From Saprolegnia diclina VS20 (taxonomy: Eukaryota > Oomycota > Saprolegniomycetes > Saprolegniales > Saprolegniaceae): 64,000 nt of DNA. The notes under the pieces are model-generated. The model searched no databases. It worked only from the letters and a program-made list of their open reading frames with translations, and was not told the origin of the DNA. Shown here piece by piece: positions 59,501-64,000 of this stretch; position 1 is the stretch's first letter; every line of letters starts with the position of its first letter. The stretch lies in assembly GCF_000281045.1 (NCBI RefSeq), contig NW_008246102.1, positions 245,103 to 309,102 of the forward strand. The letters are read 5' to 3'. Both the position numbers and the translations under genes were made by a program.

Positions 59501-62500
59501 CTCTCGGCCGGCGTCGTCAAGCTCGAAGACACAAACGAGCTCGTTGCGCGCCTCCAAGTCGAGCTTACCAACCTTCAGCCCATTCTTGCCGCCAAGGCGC
59601 TCGAAGCCGAGGCGCTTCTGAAGCAAGTGGCCATTGACCAGGCGGAGGCCGCCATCGTCGAGCAGCGGGTACGTTCTTCGTCCACGACAAGTTGACGCAA
59701 CTGGGCGTCTAGGTGAGCCACGACGAGTCGATAGTGAAAGCGCAGGCCGTGGACGTTGCCGAGTGCCAAGCCGACGCTCTGCGGGATCTCGAGATCGCGA
59801 TGCCAGCGCTCAACGCTGCCGTTCAGGCGCTCGACTCGCTCGACAAGAAGGACATTACCGAAGTCAAGAGCTTCACCAAACCGCCGCAAGCAGTCCAGGT
59901 ACGTATTTCCTTTGAGCGCCAGAGACTGGAGGAAAGTGCTAGGTCGTCATGGAGGCCGTGTGCATCATGCTGGGCGAGAAACCAGATTGGGACACGAGCA
60001 AGCGCGTGCTCTCCAAGCCGTCGTTCATGGCCGAGCTCAAGGAGTTTGACAAGGACAACATTCCGCCCAAGACGCTCCTCCGCATCAAAAAGTACATTGA
60101 GAACCCCGACTTTGCGGTCGACGAGGTGAAGAAAGTGTCGCACGCCGCCATGTCGCTCTGCATGTGGATCCACGCCATGGACATGTACGCGCGCGTGAGC
60201 AAGGAAGTCGCGCCCAAGAAGGAGCGGCTCGCGGTCATGAACGCGACGCTGGCCGAAGCCAACGCCAAACTCAACGCCAAGCAGACCGAGCTTGCCCAGG
60301 TACACTCTCCTTATTATAAGCCTCGATCCCACAGAAGCACGATAGGTCATGGCCCGCGTCCATGGCCTCCAGGCGCAGTGCGACGGTGTCGTCGCCGAAA
60401 AGAGGCGCCTCGCAGACGAAGCGGAGCTCACACGCGCACGCCTCTCTCGGGCCGAGAAGCTCACGGTCGGGCTTGCTGACGAACTCGTGCGCTGGAAAGC
60501 GAGCCTCGAGGTACGATGTGAAATATGGAGCCGAGGTTCATTCCAGTGCGCAGGTCATGGCCGCCGACGAAGTGAATTTGGTTGGCGACGTCTTCTTGTC
60601 GGCAGCTTGCATTGCGTACTTGGGACCGTTCGACGGCACGTTTCGGCTCAGTCTTCAGCGTCTCTGGCACGACGCGATGGCTGGCGCGCAGCTTCCGACA
60701 AGTGCTTCAACGTCGCTCCTCGTAACGTGCTCGGACGCGTCGCAGCTGCGCGAGTGGCAGCTCAACGGTCTCCCCACGGATGCAACGTCGGGCGAGAATG
60801 CTGTCATGGTCTTCCGCGGCGAGCGCTGGCCGCTCTTGATCGACCCGCAGCAGCAGGCGCGCCAGTGGCTCTTCAAGACCGAGGGTGCGTTCGGTCTCCA
60901 CGTCATCAAGCTGCACGACAAGAGTCTTCTGAGTGCCATCGAGGGCTGCGTTCGGGACGGAAATCCGCTTGTGCTGGACGACGTGGGCGAGACGTTGGAC
61001 GCGGCGCTTGACCCACTGCTCTTGAAGGCGCTCACCAAACATGGAGGTATATCATGCCATCTCTAATGTTGCGCTCAGGCCCGTGCGTAGGCAAATACGT
61101 GCTGCGTGTGGGCGACCACGACGTCGTGTACGACCGCAACTTCCGAGTCTACCTCTTGACCAAGCTGCCGAATCCGCACTTTTTACCCGACGTGTGCATC
61201 AAAGTGAACGTGATCAACTTCACCGTGACCAAAGAAGGTAGACGACGATTTGGTTGGGAAGAGGTTGTAGCAGAGTACTACATTAGGGCTCCAGGACCAA
61301 CTGCTGGGAGACGTTGTGCGCAAGGAGCAGCCCGAAATTGAAGCCAAGATGCACGCACTCCTCGCTTCGATTGCGACCGACCAAAAGCTCTTGAAAGCCA
61401 TCGAGTCGAAGATTCTCAGCCTCCTCTCGACTTCGCAAGGCAACATCCTCGACGACCAGGTACTTACGCCTTGCCCACTTTGAAGCTAGCTGCGAGTAGG
61501 TTCTCATCACCACGCTCGCCGAGTCCAAGAAGACTGCGACCGTCGTCTCGGAGCGTCTTGCCGAGTCCGAAGTAACACGCGCCGCGATCGCCGACGTCCG
61601 CAACCAGTACCTTTCCGTCGCTGTCCGAGGCTCGTTGCTCTACTTTGTCTTGGCCGACCTGGCGACCATCGACCCCATGTACCAGTACTCGCTCGCGTAC
61701 TTTAAGCGCCTCTTCAACCAAAGCATGCACGAATGTCCCAAAAGCTCGACGCAGGAGCTGCGCTTAGCGGCGCTCGTCGACGGGCAGACGCAAACTGTCT
61801 TTGTCGACGTATCAAGAGGACTCTTTGGGGACCACAAGCTGCTCTTCTCGCTTCTCATGGCGCTGCGCATTCTCAGTGATGCTGGCCAGATCGCGCCATC
61901 GGAGCTTCCGCTGCTCTACCGCCCACAACCTGCCGTGTCCGCTACAGAGCCAACGCCGTTGCCGCTCAAGGCCTACGAAGCGCTGCTAGCACTGAGCAGC
62001 GCACTCCCGCTCTTTGCTGCGCTATCGGTGGGCACCTCGCAGCCAGGAGACGGTGCTAAAGCTTTGTCGTAGGACTCTGTTGCTGCGACATCGGCCGCGT
62101 GGCAATCGTGGCTCTCCAGCGACGACCCGTATACGAGCACGCTACCCGAGGGCTTCGAGAGTCTTTTGTCTCCGTTCCTAAAGCTCGTTCTTTCGAGCGC
62201 TTTGCGACCAGAGAAAGGCGTGCAGAGCGTGCTGGGCTTCATATCTGCGACCTTGGGGTACGCTCGCTCGAGTCGGTACACGGTGTTGAGTGAGCTAGGG
62301 CCACGTTCACGGCCCAACAGGCTTTTGCCATGACGGACGTGTTTCCGGCGCTCGACAAGAACGTTCCGTGTGTCTTTATCTTGTCATCGGGCGCGGACCC
62401 GACAGCCATTTTGCACCGATTCGCGGCCGACCTTGGGCGCGACGACCGCTTGCACGTGGTGTCACTTGGGTAAGTGGGACTTGGATGCTATTCAGATGCA

Positions 62501-64000
62501 GCGATATGGGCGTAGGCAAGGCCAAGGACCGCTGGCGACAGCACTCATCCAACGATGCGCTGCGTCGGGGGACTGGGCGCTCCTCCAAAATTGCCACCTC
62601 GCCAAGTCGTGGATGCCGACGCTTGAGCAACTTCTGTTGCAGCTGCGCGCTGACGCAGGTGACGTCCACGATGACTTTCGACTCTTTATGACGTCGTTTC
62701 CGGCGCCGTACTTTCCGGTCGCGATCCTCCAGTCGTCGGTCAAAGTCACAAACGAACCGCCGCGAGGACTCAAGCCCAACCTTCGGCGGTCATTTGACAC
62801 GCTCATCTCGGACGACCTGCTCCGCTCCATGTCGTCTGCGGAGCGTCACTTGGTCTTTGGTCTCGCCTTCTTCCACGCTGTCGTGCAAGAGCGGGCCAAG
62901 TTTGGGCCCATGGGCTGGAGCATGCGCTACCAGTTCAACGACTCGGACTTGGAAACGTCGATCGCGCTTCTTCGGGCCCTCGTCAGCGCCGGAAAGAAAG
63001 CCCCCGAAGCGCTGCCGTGGGATGCGCTTCAGTGCGTTACGGGCGACATCATCTATGGCGGCCGCATCACGGACGAGTTGGACCGGCGCTGTCTCCTTGC
63101 GACGCTTCGGAGGTTTCTCTGCGTCTCGACGTTCACACAGCCCTTCACGGACGACGCGCCACTGTATGCGACACCAACGGCCACGTCCGTCGCCGAGTTT
63201 CAGGCGTTTATCGAGAGCCTTCCGAGTCACGACCCTCCAGCGATCTTTGGTTTGCATCCAAACGCTACGGTCGTGTTTGAGACGCAAGCGACGCAAGCAC
63301 TGCTGGGCATGGTCTTGCAGCTGCAAGCGCACGGGTTCTCCGAAGCCAGTGGCGCCAACTCGGACGACGACGACGCTACCGTACTAGCATTGGTGGCGCA
63401 CGTGCAGGCGACGCTTCCGCCGCTTCTGGATGTGACCTCAGCAATCACAGGGCTCTTTGATGAGCACGACGGCCAACTCGACTCGCTCGCGACGGTTCTT
63501 GGTCAAGAAATCACCAAGTTCAACCGGCTGCTGCAATCGATCTCAAACTCCGTGTCGATGGTCCAACTCGCGGTGCGCGGCCTTGCAGCTCTCTCGGCGG
63601 CTTCGGACGCGACATACAAAAGTCTCCTTTTGCGACAGGTGCCCCATGAGTGGGCCCACGTCGGCTTTGCGTCGCTAAAGCCCGTGGGGGCGTACTTGGA
63701 CGACCTCAGCAGTCGCGTGCGCTTCATGGCCAACTGGTTGCGACTCGGAAATCCGTCGACGTTTCCTTTGCCCGTCTTCTTCTTCCCCCAAGGCTTCCTT
63801 ACCGGTGTGCTGCAGAACCACGCTCGAAGGCATGCACTTCCGATCAACCTCCTCGAGTTTGCCTTTGCCGTCCTCCGCGACAACGACCAAGATGACACGA
63901 TGACGGCCGACGGTGTCATTGTCACAGGTACGTCATTTCGAATCAAACCCAATCGAACGTGGACTAGGGTTGTATATGGAGGGCGGGCGGTGGGTGGATG
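50504..64000 (+). CDS. Axonemal dynein heavy chain, 3' end beyond window
   Basis: Motor subunit of a ciliary dynein arm. The first exon (50504-52735) encodes a 744-residue Pro-rich tail start; some 20 further exons follow, with introns of about 40-60 bases. Linker: [42 protein letters not shown]1: GPAGTGKTETSK, split by the intron 55381-55420, and [14 protein letters not shown]2: [17 protein letters not shown] (~56345). AAA3: [15 protein letters not shown] (~57650), [13 protein letters not shown]4: [16 protein letters not shown] (~58765). Stalk coiled coils at ~59480-59690 and 60190-60500 flank the microtubule-binding tip ([19 protein letters not shown]). AAA5 follows ([20 protein letters not shown]), then AAA6 ([12 protein letters not shown]). 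The C-terminal region reaches GVIVTG and, after an intron, [10 protein letters not shown] at the edge, lacking perhaps 90 residues. A frame slip near 53430 is unresolved. Size suggests a single-headed inner-arm type. Confidence 0.93.

Overview
The window is nuclear DNA from an oomycete, most likely a water mould of the Saprolegniales. Genes are packed on both strands, coding DNA has GC-rich third positions, and introns are tiny (about 39-62 bases, with one of 249 bases), usually beginning GTAC or GTA and ending TAG. CCAAT/ATTGG boxes cluster in short divergent promoters. Gene content also fits: an axonemal dynein for flagellated zoospores, a protein kinase with SH3 domains, a receptor-like pseudokinase and an MLO-like seven-helix protein. 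The order-level assignment is inference.

Layout. 1-593: 5' part of a minus-strand gene running off the left edge. 594-3807: mostly empty, with one doubtful gene. 3808-5451: receptor-like pseudokinase. 6518-7201 (-): ribosomal protein eL27. 8372-8582 (-) and 8706-9545 (+): a possible small gene divergent from a BuGZ/ZNF207-type zinc-finger protein. 9577-11717 (-): MLO-like protein. 11889-14237: gene-poor, with a (GATA)21 microsatellite. 14401-16464: mitochondrial malic enzyme. 17233-18262 (-): a LYR-plus-ApaG two-domain protein. 18612-19899: a coiled-coil gene interrupted by a 495-base assembly gap. 20588-21662: an unrecognised gene with a broken frame. 23392-24552: DUF4419 protein. 25161-33462 (-): a 2,720-residue EPG5-like autophagy protein, divergent from an ELM1 (mitochondrial fission) homologue at 33793-35001. 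35588-36416: alpha/beta hydrolase broken at its HG motif. 36832-37275: ACT-domain protein. 37402-39613: kinase with three SH3 domains. 39640-40826 (-): DEDDy 3'-5' exonuclease, divergent from a TPR protein with a 1,100-residue disordered tail (41124-45763). 45824-46857 (-): nucleotide-sugar transporter. 47309-48923 (-): BTB/NPH3-like protein. 50504 to the right edge: axonemal dynein heavy chain, preceded by two tandem hairpins.

These genes do not form an operon or one pathway. They are housekeeping, organelle, signalling and flagellar genes arranged as independent or divergent units. Exon models were built by hand from splice signals, reading phase and recognised family motifs; no database search was possible.

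Best candidates for something undescribed are the two nested hairpins just upstream of the dynein gene, the LYR-ApaG fusion, the repeated TACTAGTA palindrome found only between genes, and the Cys-rich BTB protein.
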